DNA from: Plantago ovata
Taxonomy: Eukaryota; Streptophyta; Magnoliopsida; Lamiales; Plantaginaceae
Direction of reading: 5' to 3'
Length of the DNA stretch: 64,000 nt
NCBI GenBank assembly: GCA_028274465.1
Contig: CM051456.1
Span: forward strand, 17,263,745 to 17,327,744
In this document: positions 48,101 to 60,621 of the stretch, in pieces
Layout of the letters: each line of letters begins with the position of its first letter
Numbering within the stretch: the first letter of the stretch is position 1
The notes under the pieces: generated by a model
What the model saw: only the letters and a program-made list of their open reading frames with translations
The model's database searches: none
What the model was told of the DNA's origin: nothing
Made by a program: the position numbers and the translations under genes

Positions 48101-50040
48101 AGCAACCGGAGTGATTTTTTTTTCCCTCTCTTTTTCATAAAATTCTTATAACAATAACTGTGTTCCTACATATTTAAAATAGAGAAAAAAATTGAATTCA
48201 ATCATCGATCCTCTCTCAAATGCACTTATGAAGCAGTTATTGCCACACTAGTGTCACAATCAATCCAATTACAAGTTCTCTTCTAGTCTGCTTGAATCTG
48301 TTTCATGAACTCTTCGGCAAGCTGATGATCTTTATCAACTTCGGGCTTAGACCTCAAAATGGTACCAAATATATGGTATTTTCACCTGAGAAATACTTCA
48401 TTCTCTTCATATTCATTAAATTAAGTTTAGTTTAAATCCATACACACTATATTTTACTATACTATTATTATTATACATTAATTTCCGTATTCAAAATCAC
48501 ACATTTTCAGGGATTACAACGTATAGGGTAGGCAAGTGATAGTTGATGTAGAAAAAAACTTAGTGGCCATAGACGAATAAGATTTGGTACAAGGCACTAT
48601 TCGATTTCCATGATGAGTGTACTAATGAAACGTGATTAAGTAGTGGAATGAGTAAACATGTGACAGACTAGCAAAGCAAAGCAAAGTTCCCACCACTAAC
48701 TACAACACTACTACACTACACTACTACTACTACATGTGCCTAACCGAGTGAAGAGGAAAGAATAATCCACATTACCCACTCAATAATCTCATCTCTCATC
48801 ACTCATCACCACCGCGTTTCTACATACATCATACATGATTCTCACGCAATGCAATGTGCTTTCTTTTCTATCCCACATGCCTCGCTTAACTATAATCCAC
48901 ATCTAATGTATGTTCTGCTAAATTGATATGATAATGATGGATCCGCATAGAAATAGAAATAGAGAGTAGAACGAACAGTAAAAGTATAGAAATTAGAAAA
49001 CAAATAAATATAACTTGGATAGTTGGATTCGTATCCGACCTAGTGATCACTCACAATTCAATATTCAAAGTATAAAAAATAATGAAGTCTTATATTAATG
49101 GATATTTAAAGGAATTGAAAAACAGATCTATGAATAATAAAAGATAACGGGCTAAGCCCAAGTAATGAAATTTATGGAAATCATAAAACAAAATAAAAAA
49201 CCCTAGGTCTTCTCCAACCCTAGCCGCCGGCCTCCTAGCAGTATTAAGGGCTCGGTCGTCTTTTGCGTGCGCTCCATCTTGGACCCGGTCCACTAGGTAT
49301 CCATACTCTACAAAAATTATAAAACTTAGTTAAAAAATAAATAATCAAATCATATAAGATACAATATACACTATCTTATTTCAAAAATAAACTCAACAAT
49401 GTAGCTTATAAGCTATTACTAACAATAGCAATTATTAACATGCACCTGACAATTACTCTTTAGCTAATCAACTCATTGCTTCTCTCTGTGTCTTTGTTAT
49501 TACATGACATGACATGAATTATACTACTCACTATCTGTATTAGCCTACTTAAAACGCAACACCTGTCATTTGACCCCAGCCATATCATTTCAATTAATTA
49601 ACTCCATGAGGATGGTTTAGTGTACTTAATTAATTAAGTACTAGTACTTGATAAGATAGTGGAACTACATTTGTGTATCATGATCTTGAGGTTATGTGCC
49701 ACCTAATTGGTTCCCAGTTAACTATGATGTTTGTAAGGTTCCCAAGATTGTGAACTTCGTGCTGGTGTTATAGTACTAGTACTAACGAGCACTCGTCTCG
49801 ATTTGATACTTAAATCCAACTTGAGTTTTACTCTTTATATTATATTTATTCTCGTCTAAAAAATTATTTAACTTTTTGAATGCATACTATTATATATATT
49901 TGATATTGATCTAGTTTGAACATGTTATAAGTGATTTGAATGATTTGAAGGCTCGTTGTAAGTTTAGAGTTCATTATGGTTGAACTCGTATACAAGGGTG
50001 GATTCAAAAATCAATTTTTTTAGGGTAGGCTTGTTGTAAC
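45130..50040. other. Large intergenic region
   Basis: It begins with the RPL9 3'UTR. No gene was recognised. It contains a diverged tandem duplication of about 82 bp (46294-46465) and AT-rich DNA. Near 49195-49290 a GC-rich patch on the minus strand has short open frames of no known family. Confidence 0.4.
46294..46465. repeat. Diverged tandem duplication, about 82-bp unit
   Basis: Two copies begin AGATCTTTTAAATTAA (46294 and 46376) and continue GACCATG/CAACCATGG ... ATTTGTGT(A/T)ATCACC. They differ by several small changes. Confidence 0.7.
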
Positions 50041-50210
50041 TTGATGTTTGGTAATAGTGGGGATCAGATTCAAACCTGTACCAAATGTATGCAATTTTGG
50101 TTCAGAACCACAAACTACCAGGCTAACTTGATGTTTGGTAATAGTGGGGATTAGATTCAAATTTGTACCAAATATATGCAATTTTGGTTCAAAACCACAA
50201 ACTACCACAC
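50041..50210. repeat. Tandem duplication, 87-bp unit, two copies
   Basis: TTGATGTTTGGTAATAGTGG starts at 50041 and again at 50128. The units match at most positions through ACCACAAACTACCA. The flanks (AAGGGTGGATT left; GGTCCGCCCTC right at about 50290) hint at a decayed hAT-like element around them. Confidence 0.8.
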
Positions 50211-50346
50211 GCTTCTTTGTAATTTTTAAGTGCACTAATAGCTTAAGCTTCATCTCAGGGTAGGCTTGAAACTATTGTGGTCGTAGGACAGGTCCGCCCT
50301 CACTTAGACTAGCTAGACTAGTTTTAATATAACTGCTCAGTACTTA

Positions 50347-50495
50347 GGTTCTGTTCTTTTCATCTGAAAATTGATTAAGTTCAGTTCAGATCAGTTCAGA
50401 TCATATTAGTTCAGTTCAGATTTGCATAATAATATTTTGTACTACAAATAAGTTCAATTCAGTTCAGACTTTTTTCAGACGAAGAGAACAGCGCC
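50347..50495. mobile_element. Tourist-type MITE
   Basis: TTA flanks both sides (50344-50346 and 50496-50498). The ends GGTTCTGTTCTTTTCATCTG and the inverse of GGCGCTGTTCTCTTCGTCTG are close. The 149-bp interior repeats GTTCAGTTCAGAT. Confidence 0.82.
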
Positions 50496-50498
50496 TTA

Positions 50499-51490
50499 AT
50501 TCCTCTTTCTACAAAAATGAGTCTGAGTGTCAACAACGACAAGAATTAACATCTGGGTGTGGATTTAAGTTTAATGTGAAGAAAGTTAGGCGACATTAGC
50601 TGTGAGATTAGGTGTGAATGGGTGGGTTAGGGAGCTAGAAGTGAAGTGAGGTGATTCATTAAACTTGGCTACCAACAGCCTAAAAGTGTAATGTCCAAGT
50701 GATTGCATTTATAGGAAACTAACTAACTAAATACAGGTGGATACACATGGATCATCGATCCATCAACATTATATATTCAACAGTTACCAACCTAGCTAGC
50801 AACCTTTCCTATTCATTTGTTCTTTCTCCATTTAATCATGTACGAACCACACTTCAGACTTACATAAGCAACCTTTTCTTTACCTTTTTTTGAACAACAA
50901 TTCTACGCTAAACCATAATTAACTTGCAATTAAGTTCTCAATACTTAATGAGGTTATATGAAACAACTTATAGTGTTTTGCAATTTAGCAAAGTTTACAT
51001 ATAGTATAAGACTTCAGTTGAGTAACATCTAATCTAATCTTCAAGTAAACTCTCTCTCACTTGCTTCTAAAAATGAAGAAACAGAAATAACTAAATGTGA
51101 AGATAATGTGAAGGAAAGATGCCACCGTCACTCACTTTTCGTGTAAATAAGGTAACCACGTACAGTAACCACTAAGAAACAACAAAAATAATTTAAAAAG
51201 AAAACCAGAAAATCAACTTCGGGAAACTAAAGAACCAAATTCATCAATGTCATTAATCATTAATTCCAACAATTACATTTTAAAAAAATAAAAATTAATC
51301 CAAACAAAGAATTTGTATAATGAACCCAAATATTCACATCATCAATAATCAAATATCATCATCATCTACTATCCTACTTCCTTTTTCGTATATTAGCTGT
51401 TTTCATACAAAACGAAACTCAAAGTGTGATCATAAATTGGAGTAACAATAATAATAAATGTAATAGTAGTAATAGTAGTAATCTTCTTGT
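50499..51490. other. Spacer and 3'UTR of the ZAT gene
   Basis: AT-rich, no other gene seen. The part next to 51490 is the likely 3'UTR of the minus-strand zinc-finger gene. Confidence 0.4.
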
Positions 51491-52411
51491 TCAGTATGCG
51501 GTGGATAAAACAAGCCGCGTCTGTTGATCAGCTAAGAACATGCGAAAGCTTTCATCAGAAGCCTTATTATCATCTTCTGGTGGAAAATTAAGATCCAAGG
51601 CGAATGCATTCTGCGATTGAGATTGAGATTGAGATTTCTCACTGGATAATGTATCCATATCCATATTCGAATCGGTGGTGGTAATAATATTGTTGCCAGC
51701 TTTGGCAGTGATGAGAGCGGATCGGTGCCTTCTCATGTGTCCACCCAAGGCCTGACCCGACCCGAACTGCGCGCCGCACATGGAACACTCATGAACTTTA
51801 TTACTAGTAGTACTAATACCTTTGGTGCTGCTGATACTGTTCTCGAGATAACCACCAATTCTGTTGTTGTTGTTGTTGTTAGGCAGTGGCATAACAGTAA
51901 TTTTGTCAGTCATCATGACTCCAGTACTAGACTCCTTTTCCTCCTCCTTTTTAGGCTTCTTGTGACTGGCTCTGTGGCCGCCCAAAGCTTGAAAGGACGG
52001 GAAAGTCCTGTTGCAAGTTTTACACTCGTAGACGTAGATACCGACTTTTCCGTCCGTGGTGATGGACATTTCGGTGAACTTCCGGCTGCTAGTTGTTTTC
52101 CTCTCCGCCGATTTGATCTCCTCCTCTGCAGCTGCTCGCGGCGGAGGAGAATCTCCTCTCGCGAGAAGAATCAAGCAGCTGGCGGCTATGTCCTCTTCTT
52201 CCGTGGTTGTTGATAATCCGGTGGAGGAAGTTGGAGACGAAACGACGGAAGCTGCTGCGTTGCGAAGAAACTGCTCGCCGCCGCCGGTGATGGCGGAGGA
52301 AGTGGAGGAGGAGGGGCGTGGACGCTTGGTGCGTTTCCGCTTGATGATTGATGAGGTTTGATCGATGGAAGTGGAGAAATCCTCAGAGAATTCCATGGTT
52401 GATGATATCAT
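51491..52411 (-). CDS. ZAT5-like C2H2 zinc-finger repressor with EAR motif
   Basis: Intronless, 306 aa, as usual for the C1-2i class. Features in order: a basic nuclear import patch KRKRTKRPRP (24-33), an L-box EEEDIAASCLILLA (71-84), a C2H2 finger with QALGGH (about 130-150), a second with QALGGH (about 209-229), and an EAR repression motif LDLNFPP (272-278). The two fingers are separated by a long linker with an Asn run. These proteins bind DNA through QALGGH fingers and recruit TOPLESS-type co-repressors; many respond to stress. A second ATG at residue 6 (52396) is also possible. The KRKRTKR start resembles ZAT5, but the orthologue is not proven. Confidence 0.9.
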   Translation of the reverse strand: MISSTMEFSEDFSTSIDQTSSIIKRKRTKRPRPSSSTSSAITGGGEQFLRNAAASVVSSPTSSTGLSTTTEEEDIAASCLILLARGDSPPPRAAAEEEIKSAERKTTSSRKFTEMSITTDGKVGIYVYECKTCNRTFPSFQALGGHRASHKKPKKEEEKESSTGVMMTDKITVMPLPNNNNNNRIGGYLENSISSTKGISTTSNKVHECSMCGAQFGSGQALGGHMRRHRSALITAKAGNNIITTTDSNMDMDTLSSEKSQSQSQSQNAFALDLNFPPEDDNKASDESFRMFLADQQTRLVLSTAY

Positions 52412-54183
52412 GAGGAGGATTGGGAGAGAAATTGAGTGAGTGAAGAAGAGGAGTGTGAAGAGAGAGAAGGGAGAAAGTGTGAAGGAGAGAGAGAGATAGT
52501 GAAGGGTTTGTTTGGAGTATTGTAGTTATATATAGTGATGTGTGTGAGTGTATATGTATACTATATAATGCAAGTCTGTTAAGGGAGTGAATTGTATGGC
52601 GTGATGGAGTGGAGAAGCTAGGCTAGCTAGCCGTCATCTGAATTTATAGCCAAGTATTTGTTTAACATGGTGCCGAATATTGGCTAGCCTTAAATTGTTT
52701 CCATCTCAACCATGTTTTTAATTTATTCACAAGGAGAGAGGAGTAGTAGTCTTATGGCATATTCTAAACACACAACAACTTGTCAAACTCTGGATTATAA
52801 TCTCACTGTTGGTCCTCTTGGATATGTACTGACTTTTCGAAAACGAATGGTACGATTCGGTGTTTTTCTGAAACGTTTCGTAATGTTTGGGAAATACGTT
52901 TGTAAAGGATAAGAAGTTTCAATTCGAGTGTACTGGGAGTCCAATTTGGCGGATTATATATAACTTGTCTTGTATGGTTACTAGAAGTCTAGAAGATGCA
53001 ACGGTTAAAGATATGTATCAAGTGACATGTGTTATCTGCTAGTATTAAATGTTACGTTTGTACTCACTTTTAATTAATACATCCTCGATTTGCTAATCAA
53101 AACTCTTAAATGTACTTAATGAGAAGTTTATGTCTGAGTACTCCCTAAGATAATGTGTACTAATTTTTTCTGAAACGGAGATAATGTGTACTAATATGTG
53201 GAACTATACTTAGTATATATATGAAGAATGAAGACCTTTGTGACTTGTGAATTTAAGATTAATGGTATGAACTTATCCGAAGATAGTTAAGGTCGCAATT
53301 ATCCTAAACTACCTACCCTTTTCGTCTAACGAGAAGTCAAAAGTTTAAAGGTGGCGAGTTTACAAGTAAACTCTAGCTAAGATCAAGAAGAAGAGATATC
53401 ACAACATCATGGATTAAATGACTAAACATAACTTATGGTATGCAAAATTAGATCGATCATCACTAGAAATTGATTTGCAGTTTGTGTTAATGGTAAAGTT
53501 GGTATAATTTCTTCATTCTTCATATTTCGTAAAGAAAGAAAGTAGGAATTCATGAAGTCGACTTCCCTTATTTCGAATCTTATCCAAGATAACGGTTCAT
53601 CGGTGTGATAATGTTGGTGGTGTAATGAACTAGTACTACTCTCAAGTTCGGTATATTTTCATCCCGTATAATGATATAACCAATTAGTATTTATTTACTT
53701 CTTTAGCTAAAAGAATTACCTGACTACTTAATTAATTCTTCAGTATGCAAACGGCACACCGCACACTGACCTAGTGGCTAAACGCAGTGGCGAACCGACG
53801 TTGGAGGAAGGGGTAACAAATGCTACACTTCGATTTTCAACACGGAATATTATACCCTTGGGAGTGCTTCTACGTTTTCTTATGAAAAACAAATTCTAAG
53901 ATGGAGTAAAGAGAGAGCTAGAAACGTAGGGAGACTAGCCATTGTATTTGGTTACTTAGTGTTCGGAGTTGGAATCTTAAAAATTGGAAGAAACGTAATC
54001 TCCATCCATCACCACAATGTAATTGTTACGCTGATGCTAGGAACAACTGGCCGCGTATATACAGCGAATATTAGTGGCAAAAGAAACTGAAACTTAATTA
54101 AGAGAAAGGGTACATACTAAATGAAGTATTAAAACAATGCACGATGCATTTTCATTTATATGTCTTGACATTTACTGTCCATT
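52412..54183. other. ZAT promoter side and spacer
   Basis: A GA-rich leader at 52430-52500 precedes the ZAT start. A hAT-like end (CAGTGGCGAACCGACG, near 53786) has no visible partner. No other gene is seen. Confidence 0.4.
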
Positions 54184-54199
54184 ACGAAGTGAAGTAATT

Positions 54200-54440
54200 T
54201 TATTTATTTATTTATTTTATTTTTTTTGAAACGGTCAAAATTTCATTAATAACAAGAGAGCATAAGGAATGTTCGAAAGAAACGTACAAAGAAAGTAAAA
54301 AATTAAGCCCGATGCTTCCTAATCTCTAGTTAATACAACTTGCCAAAGGAAAACCGTCCACCCGCAACTAGAATAAAACAAGGAAGAACAAACACGGAAA
54401 AAGATTGCAAACGACGACAACCAAAGCTCTACTAGTCCAA
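54200..54440 (-). mobile_element. LINE 3' fragment with 16-bp target duplication
   Basis: ACGAAGTGAAGTAATT occurs at 54184-54199 and 54441-54456. Between them, read on the minus strand, lies a 241-bp piece ending AATTTTGACCGTTTCAAAAAAAA and an (AAAT)n tail. It is a 5'-truncated LINE copy; the exact duplication suggests modest age. Confidence 0.85.
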
Positions 54441-54649
54441 ACGAAGTGAAGTAATTAGTACTACTTACATTGTTGTGTAATCGGTGAGGATGAACGTAGC
54501 ACTGACAATTGGTTCTGACCCGTCCATGGTTCGTCGGGCCCGTATAGATTGAATTCATGGTGGACCAATTTTACCTTCTTTTTTTTTCAGAATCAGAATT
54601 GAAAGAATATAGGATCGATATAACTTGTTTTAGATACAAATTACCAGCT

Positions 54650-55450
54650 AGACGGTCCAAGATTGACTACGGGGTTCAGTGAACACCTAGGTCAATATCT
54701 ACAGATATTCGTCAGAAATCTGCAGAATAATAAACACAAACACAGATAATATACTGAAGTTAAAGCACATCGAAATGTAAATAAGAACCTGTGTTTGAAA
54801 CTTTTCAAGCAGCTTTGTAGGCTTGCTTGATGCCCAGTCAAGGCAGAAAATCAACTAAGAAAAAACTTGTTCGTACAACGTTGTATACTCTCAGTCTCTA
54901 TCTTAGTAAAACAACACTAGTCACCTATGAGATGATATAGAATACCCTTCTATCTATTCTACCTTCAATACGCTGTTAGAGAAGTCTAGAATATAAACTA
55001 GTGTAAAAGAAACAACAACTAAAACAATAAAACCTATATATGATCTCTCAGGAAACTCAATTGCTCTGCTTTGCGTCGTCTTTCTTCTGTATGTCGTTGC
55101 TTTGCTTATATAGAGGTGGAAAGCCTTGATCGACTTCTACCAGGAAACACGTCTTGATGAATCTGGACATGAATTGGTAATAATCTTCTAGTAGGAATCG
55201 ACTTCCTCTTCAAAGACTCATTTTCCTTCTATAACTTGAATTCCTTTAGAGTCCTTCTTGAACAAGTCTTCTTCCTTCTTTAAGCCTTTTTGTAATTCGA
55301 CAATTCCCATGTATAAATCAACTCCCTACACAAGACAACAACTACATATGTGGAATAGTTATTGTGTTATAATAGGTAAAACTAAATAAAAGCGGCTAAG
55401 TGCTCTATTTCTAGAATCCAGGGGTTGAGTAAACCTATAGGTGAACACCT
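54650..55450 (-). mobile_element. Possible LTR-like relic
   Basis: Minus-strand TATA (CTCTATATAAGCAAAGC, near 55110) is followed by repeat-rich sequence. Both margins carry a GGGTT(C/G)AGT ... GAACACCTA(G/T)GTCAA motif (about 54670-54700 and 55425-55465). Whether this is an LTR or another element is unclear; no coding domain is present. Confidence 0.25.
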
Positions 55451-56275
55451 ATGTCAACTCCCTTGAAACAGTGACACTTACCAGAATTGTATTGGGCCCG
55501 GTTCGAAAAATAAAATTCACCAAAAAAGTACCTTTTGGTGTCAGATCCAGATCCATCTGGATCGAGTCTGATCCGGTCCGTCCCGAGGCAGGTCCTGATT
55601 GGGTCGGACCCGATTAATTGAGAATGAAATTGATCCAGACTCGGTCTGGATCGGAGTTATTCTCTCAAGATAGAGCAATTGCCCCACCATATAGCAGATA
55701 ATGGATGAAATGGTTTAACGTCGCATGAACATGATCGATGAAATGAGCTGCCTCCCTAACCAAGGGTCAGGCTCAAATTACAAAGTTGTATTCTGACCAC
55801 AAAAGAAATTTCACAGTTAGAGATCTACTAAAATAGAAATTCAAGTTACATGTATTACACGAGTAAGAAAAGAACAACTGTGACCTATGAAATGTGTGAA
55901 TTGGAAGTTGGTTAGCACCCATGTTCAGGTACTATGGACCCTCTTCCATCCATTGCAATGTAGCCTCTTCATGAGAGGGGGGTTGGAATTTTGATCGGTG
56001 CAAAATTGTCAGACCTAGATGAACGAACGTAACATGAAAGATTAAGTACCATCTCGTAATTTTTAACTCTTAACTAATTTTTTTGAATTATGTATTAGAT
56101 GATAGGGTGATTAAAATGGTACTCCTACAATTAACACTCACTTAGGTGGAGGATCTTGAACTTAGAAAGTAATGTATGGGTGTTAATGTTTAGGATTTGT
56201 AATAGAAATATAGAGAGTGTGTCACTTGACTCACTTATGCACTCTCATTGTATGTATTTATCTTGTTTTGAGTAA
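55451..56275. other. Spacer with a hairpin patch
   Basis: At 55632-55652 GATCCAGAC and GTCTGGATC pair around three bases; related GATCCA/TGGATC words occur from 55543. No gene is seen. Confidence 0.4.
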
Positions 56276-56508
56276 GAAACAACTCTTTTTGTCTACATAG
56301 AATTGAACGGAACAAAATTGAAGTTAACTAAATGAAGTTGGATTGAACATAAATGAATTTATTTGTTGTATAAAATACAACTAATCAAATTTGAGCAGAA
56401 CTGAACTCAATGAATCTGGACAGAACCGAACTCAATGAATCTGGACAATATTGAATAAAACTAAATGGAACTTAGATTAATGGGTTTTCAGACGAAGAGA
56501 TGAGAACC
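56276..56508. mobile_element. Tourist-type MITE, related to the one at 50347
   Basis: TAA flanks both sides (56273-56275 and 56509-56511). The right end (inverse GGTTCTCATCTCTTCGTCTG) matches the terminus of the 50347-50495 element. The left end is diverged (GAAACAACTCTTTTTGTCTA). The interior repeats GAACTGAACTCAATGAATCT-type units. Confidence 0.6.
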
Positions 56509-56511
56509 TAA

Positions 56512-58935
56512 TGAACTTTACCCTTTTAGAAAAATGAGAATTGAATATATAAAAAGATAAAGAGGATAACAATATACGTGAGGGTTGGTTACTTGTTGGT
56601 AACGTTTAATAACTGGGTCGATCGATCGGTTTGGGTGACAGAAGTGCATGATCATGATGATATAATTAGATATGTTAGCTAGCTAGCAAGGTTGGATTTG
56701 TGTTGTGAGTCACATTGTTTGCCAGCTGAAGTCACGAATAAATACAGGCATTTTTAGATTAAAAGCAAACTACTAGTAGAAATGCAGAACTGTACAAGTA
56801 GAGTGTTGCACGTTATAGATCGGCTATGCCACTTCCAACTCATCTACTCCCCGATAGTCCCATTCCATGTCTCTTCTTCAACTTAAAGAAAAGTAGTATA
56901 GCTACCTACAATACAAGTATGTATTATACTTGGCTATGTATTAAATGTAGATACTATATTTAGAATAAAGAACCCAACAAGATTCAGTTGGCTTTTAAGC
57001 CACCCCACACCACAAAGTATAACTAATTTTTGGTTCGCCGCCCGCACTCATCACCACTTGACAACCCAATTTGCATCCTCTCTCTCAACCTCACCACCTG
57101 ATCTCTTCTTCTTCTTGCAGGCCATTATCTATGGACTTAGAAATGTCTAAATGCATGGATTCGGGTTGAGCTGAGCTAAGAATGAAATTTGTCAAGGGGA
57201 CAAAATTTGTTACTTTTAAGTTTAGATGGACTAAATGCTAGTAATATTTAGGCTATTTTCAGTGAGTATAGCTCAAAAATCTTATAAACTCGCATTCATG
57301 TAACATACTTATTGTCACGTGAAATAAGTTTATTACGTTAACGCTAATTTATAGTATTTGTTTGACAACATAAACTTAAACTGATAAGGTGACTGAAAAA
57401 TGATAAAGTGACTTAGTACTCCTACTACCCCCACCCCATATCGCCGTCCCTGCATATATTTTACATAAATAAATAAATAACGACATAATATTACGAGGTG
57501 TACGTGTAAGGATATGATTAGTTAATTTGCCGACCGAAGAAACTGGAACAATTACATTAATAATTTTTTAAAGAGGATAAATTACGTGAGTAATGAGTTA
57601 CTAGTAATATTGCTATGATATCCATTGACTTCATTATAAGTATAAATAATTCAACTTGCTAGTCCATTTTCAATGAATTCTTTCCAATCATTATGCGGCC
57701 CTTCGATAAATCATAATGAATTTTCTCAACGTAATTCAACTCTTGTGCTAATTAACTGACGTCATTATCATATGCTCGTCGTTTCCTTTTTCTTTTTTGG
57801 CAAGTCATGTTCTTCTGGTTGATTATTTCAAACAAATGGAGATTAGTGTGGTGACCAATACAAAACTTCATTTCACTAGCTTATTAATGAGTTAACGACA
57901 CTTGTTACAAAAGTCACTTACGCCTACTTTCGAATAAATGCTTGATTAGGTGATACACTAATTAAAATGTGTACTTGTTTTCACATGATACACATCTCTC
58001 AATATTAATTAATGTATGATTGTGATATGATATTTGAATTCACTATAGTAAAAGTTCTAGACTAAAGTTATAAGGTAGTTTAGTGGAAGGGAGTTGGATC
58101 GATCCCTAATGGAGATAGTATTTGTAATATTTGTCATTTTAAAAAACAAAAATCCATACCAAAAATTCAAAGTGTTAGTATAATGAATCATCACCTCGCT
58201 AGCTCAAATGCGGCCAAGTTTTAATTGAGACACGAGATAAAGTGACGATCGATGTTTAGAAGTTAAAATTAAGTGATTCTTTTCACACTGAGCTCGGACA
58301 GAATACGATGTTAGTTAGTAGTAGTGTTAGAGTTAGTGATGTGTAGGAGAACAACTTTGAGGGAGTTGCAACCAATGCACGCAAGTTGATGAAAGCAAAG
58401 AAAGATAGAAATATTTGATATCAACGTAACGATCCCTATATTAAGGGCAGCCTTTAGCTTTCTACTTTCAACGAAATTGACTTTGTGCCAACTTCCTTAA
58501 TCAACATGCTACGTTCACTAAATCAGTCTTCTACTCAACTCCACTACTTTCAAACTATATATCTTGCTTTTGTCGGTTAGCTAATTTTACCACCTAATTT
58601 CACCCTCTTATTTCACATAATGCAAGAACTCCAACCTAAAACACAATTTTAAAGCTGGTTATTGTGTATTCTTACATTTAGTCTCTTAAATTTCCATCTA
58701 ATTCTTAACTCTGAGGCGCTATAATAATAAAATCGCGCGAGCTTTAAATATCTGGAGGGGTATATTTCTTGCGGAGAATGTTACTAAGACAATTGATGGA
58801 AATTTGAAAGGAATCGAGAAGGGTGAATCTGGAGGAGAAAAAGGAGAACTGGATATTTATTGAACAAATATATTATAATTAATTAATCTCCTTATTTTCG
58901 TCAAATAAGGAAAATATAAGGTGAATTATGATAAA
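56512..58935. other. Intergenic AT-rich stretch
   Basis: No gene or bounded repeat recognised. Confidence 0.4.
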
Positions 58936-59135
58936 TAAATTGTCAAAGCGTTTGTAGCCGAGTGGCAAGTTGAGACATCCCGTATCCAAGTGGTTACGGG
59001 TTCGATCCCCAAAATGGGTGATTATTTACTCTGTATAGAGACTTATTGAATTGAGGTTGATTAGAGATTTATTGATACAAATTTATAGGTCAAACATTAT
59101 AATTTGAATAGTATAGTATCTAAAAAAAAAAAAAA
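58936..59135 (+). mobile_element. tRNA-derived SINE with 12-bp target duplication
   Basis: AATTATGATAAA stands at 58924-58935 and 59136-59147. The 200-bp body opens with an A-box-like TAGCCGAGTGGCAAG and a B-box GGGTTCGATCCC, then a non-tRNA part, and ends in about 15 A residues. Confidence 0.85.
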
Positions 59136-59787
59136 AATTATGATAAACTAGAGCGGATCATGTGGCGTCAAATACATACACTTCTCAGACTTCTGGTCAC
59201 CTTTTTCACATTACCATTAGCTGCTTGTTTTAAACACAAACTGAATATGGGCCATAACCAGTCAGTTGTTATCCATCTTCTTCACATTCTATCCTCTGTT
59301 CGCACAATCCAAAATTGAACGGCCCAAAGTTGAAGCTGACAGTGTTATCTGCCAGAAACCTAAGACAAAACAACAAAAATACTTCCATTTTTTATCTTTA
59401 TTTAGAGGCAAAATTACAACCATGAAAATAAATGCAACGTTTTTAGGTGAAGGAATACGCGGGTATGATTTAGAAAGCAAAATGTTGCAGCCTATAGCTC
59501 ATATATAAAAATTGGCAAAATTGGAAGTTAGGCAACTTGTGTGCTCACTCCTAAAACATGAGTATATGTAGTCGAACATTAGTGGTAAACTCATTCATGT
59601 GAGATATGTGACATAGAGTTAATCCTACTAACTTACTCTAATGGTTGGGAAAATTATTTCCAGGCATAGCCATGAGTTATCACCAGTTGTGCCGAAGGGA
59701 GACATGAATGACATTATTGTACATGAGCCTTTATGCTTCGTTTTGAAGTTAACAAAGAGCATATGTGTCTGCATGTATGTTGATTTT

Positions 59788-60000
59788 TTTTTCCTTTTCG
59801 GAAAGGCCAAAAATATATTAATAATTCAACAAAAAGTACAATGAGAAGTCTGTATAAAAGGACTGCACACACTAATTAGACCACGTACAACAATCAAAAT
59901 CGAAACCTAAAGTTGTAATATCAATATCAAACTCAAGAAATCGTTACGGACGGAGCAAATTTCGACCATTCCCGCTTCTAGTATGTCTTCCCACTAGCAA
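59788..60000 (-). mobile_element. Probable LINE 3' fragment
   Basis: On the minus strand the piece ends TTTTTGGCCTTTCCGAAAAGG followed by poly-A, as in plant L1 3' ends. The 5' limit and target duplication are uncertain (GCATGT(AT)GTTGA on the left may match GCATGTTGA near 60031). Confidence 0.5.
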
Positions 60001-60068
60001 GAAGCTAAAAGTAAGGGGGTGACGAGTCGGCATGTTGAGTTATTTCATCATTACTTTCAGTTTTATTT

Positions 60069-60184
60069 ACATTGTTGATTAATTTAAACTTTTATTGGAG
60101 CAATGCACGTACTTACCTTAAAATGTACATTGTTGATTAATTTAAACTTTTATTGGAGCAATGCACGTACTTACCTTAAAATGT
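60069..60184. repeat. Tandem duplication, 58-bp unit, two copies plus a decayed third
   Basis: 60069-60126 and 60127-60184 appear identical (ACATTGTTGATTAATTTAAA ... TACCTTAAAATGT). A degenerate third copy follows to about 60275 (AAAATTGTTGACTAATT ... GTGCTTACCTTC). Confidence 0.9.
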
Positions 60185-60621
60185 ACGTTGAGTAACTTCA
60201 TCATTACTTTCATTTATTAAAATTGTTGACTAATTAAAAAAAAATTATTGGAGACACACCGTGCTTACCTTCTTCCATTTGAGTTTATGATGCAATCTGG
60301 TGAATTTACTCTGGAGGTGTATGATATCAAGGAATTTGTTGACTGGTTAATAAAGGTTTGAAATGGCGATGTTGATGGAGAAACTAAAGGAGAAATTGAA
60401 TTCAAATTGGTGGCTCATTGGCCGGATCAAAAGAGTAACCATTGTCAATCAAGCCCAGGCAAGATGGTCCAATAATATAGTAGCGTTGGGCTGGATCCAA
60501 TCAAACCCGATAACCCGACCCATTACCACACGTCCACACCTGACCCAAGTACGACTACTCCCTGCAAAATAATAATCCCGTTTCCCTTAATTCTCCGCCC
60601 GCACCTAAAACCCAATTCTCC

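Noticed and set aside
51725-52361. Two plus-strand frames of 162 and 101 codons
   Set aside because: They are antisense to the ZAT coding sequence and show no domain.
53786-53900. A hAT MITE
   Set aside because: A CAGTGGCGAACC-like end is present, but no matching opposite end or 8-bp duplication was found.
58950-59022. A tRNA-Leu or tRNA-Ser-like gene
   Set aside because: It carries pol III boxes but is followed by a non-tRNA body, a poly-A tail and a 12-bp target duplication, so it is a SINE.
60363-60572. 69-codon frame upstream of SMG8
   Set aside because: No domain and it overlaps the likely promoter and leader of SMG8. It could be an upstream frame, but nothing supports it.
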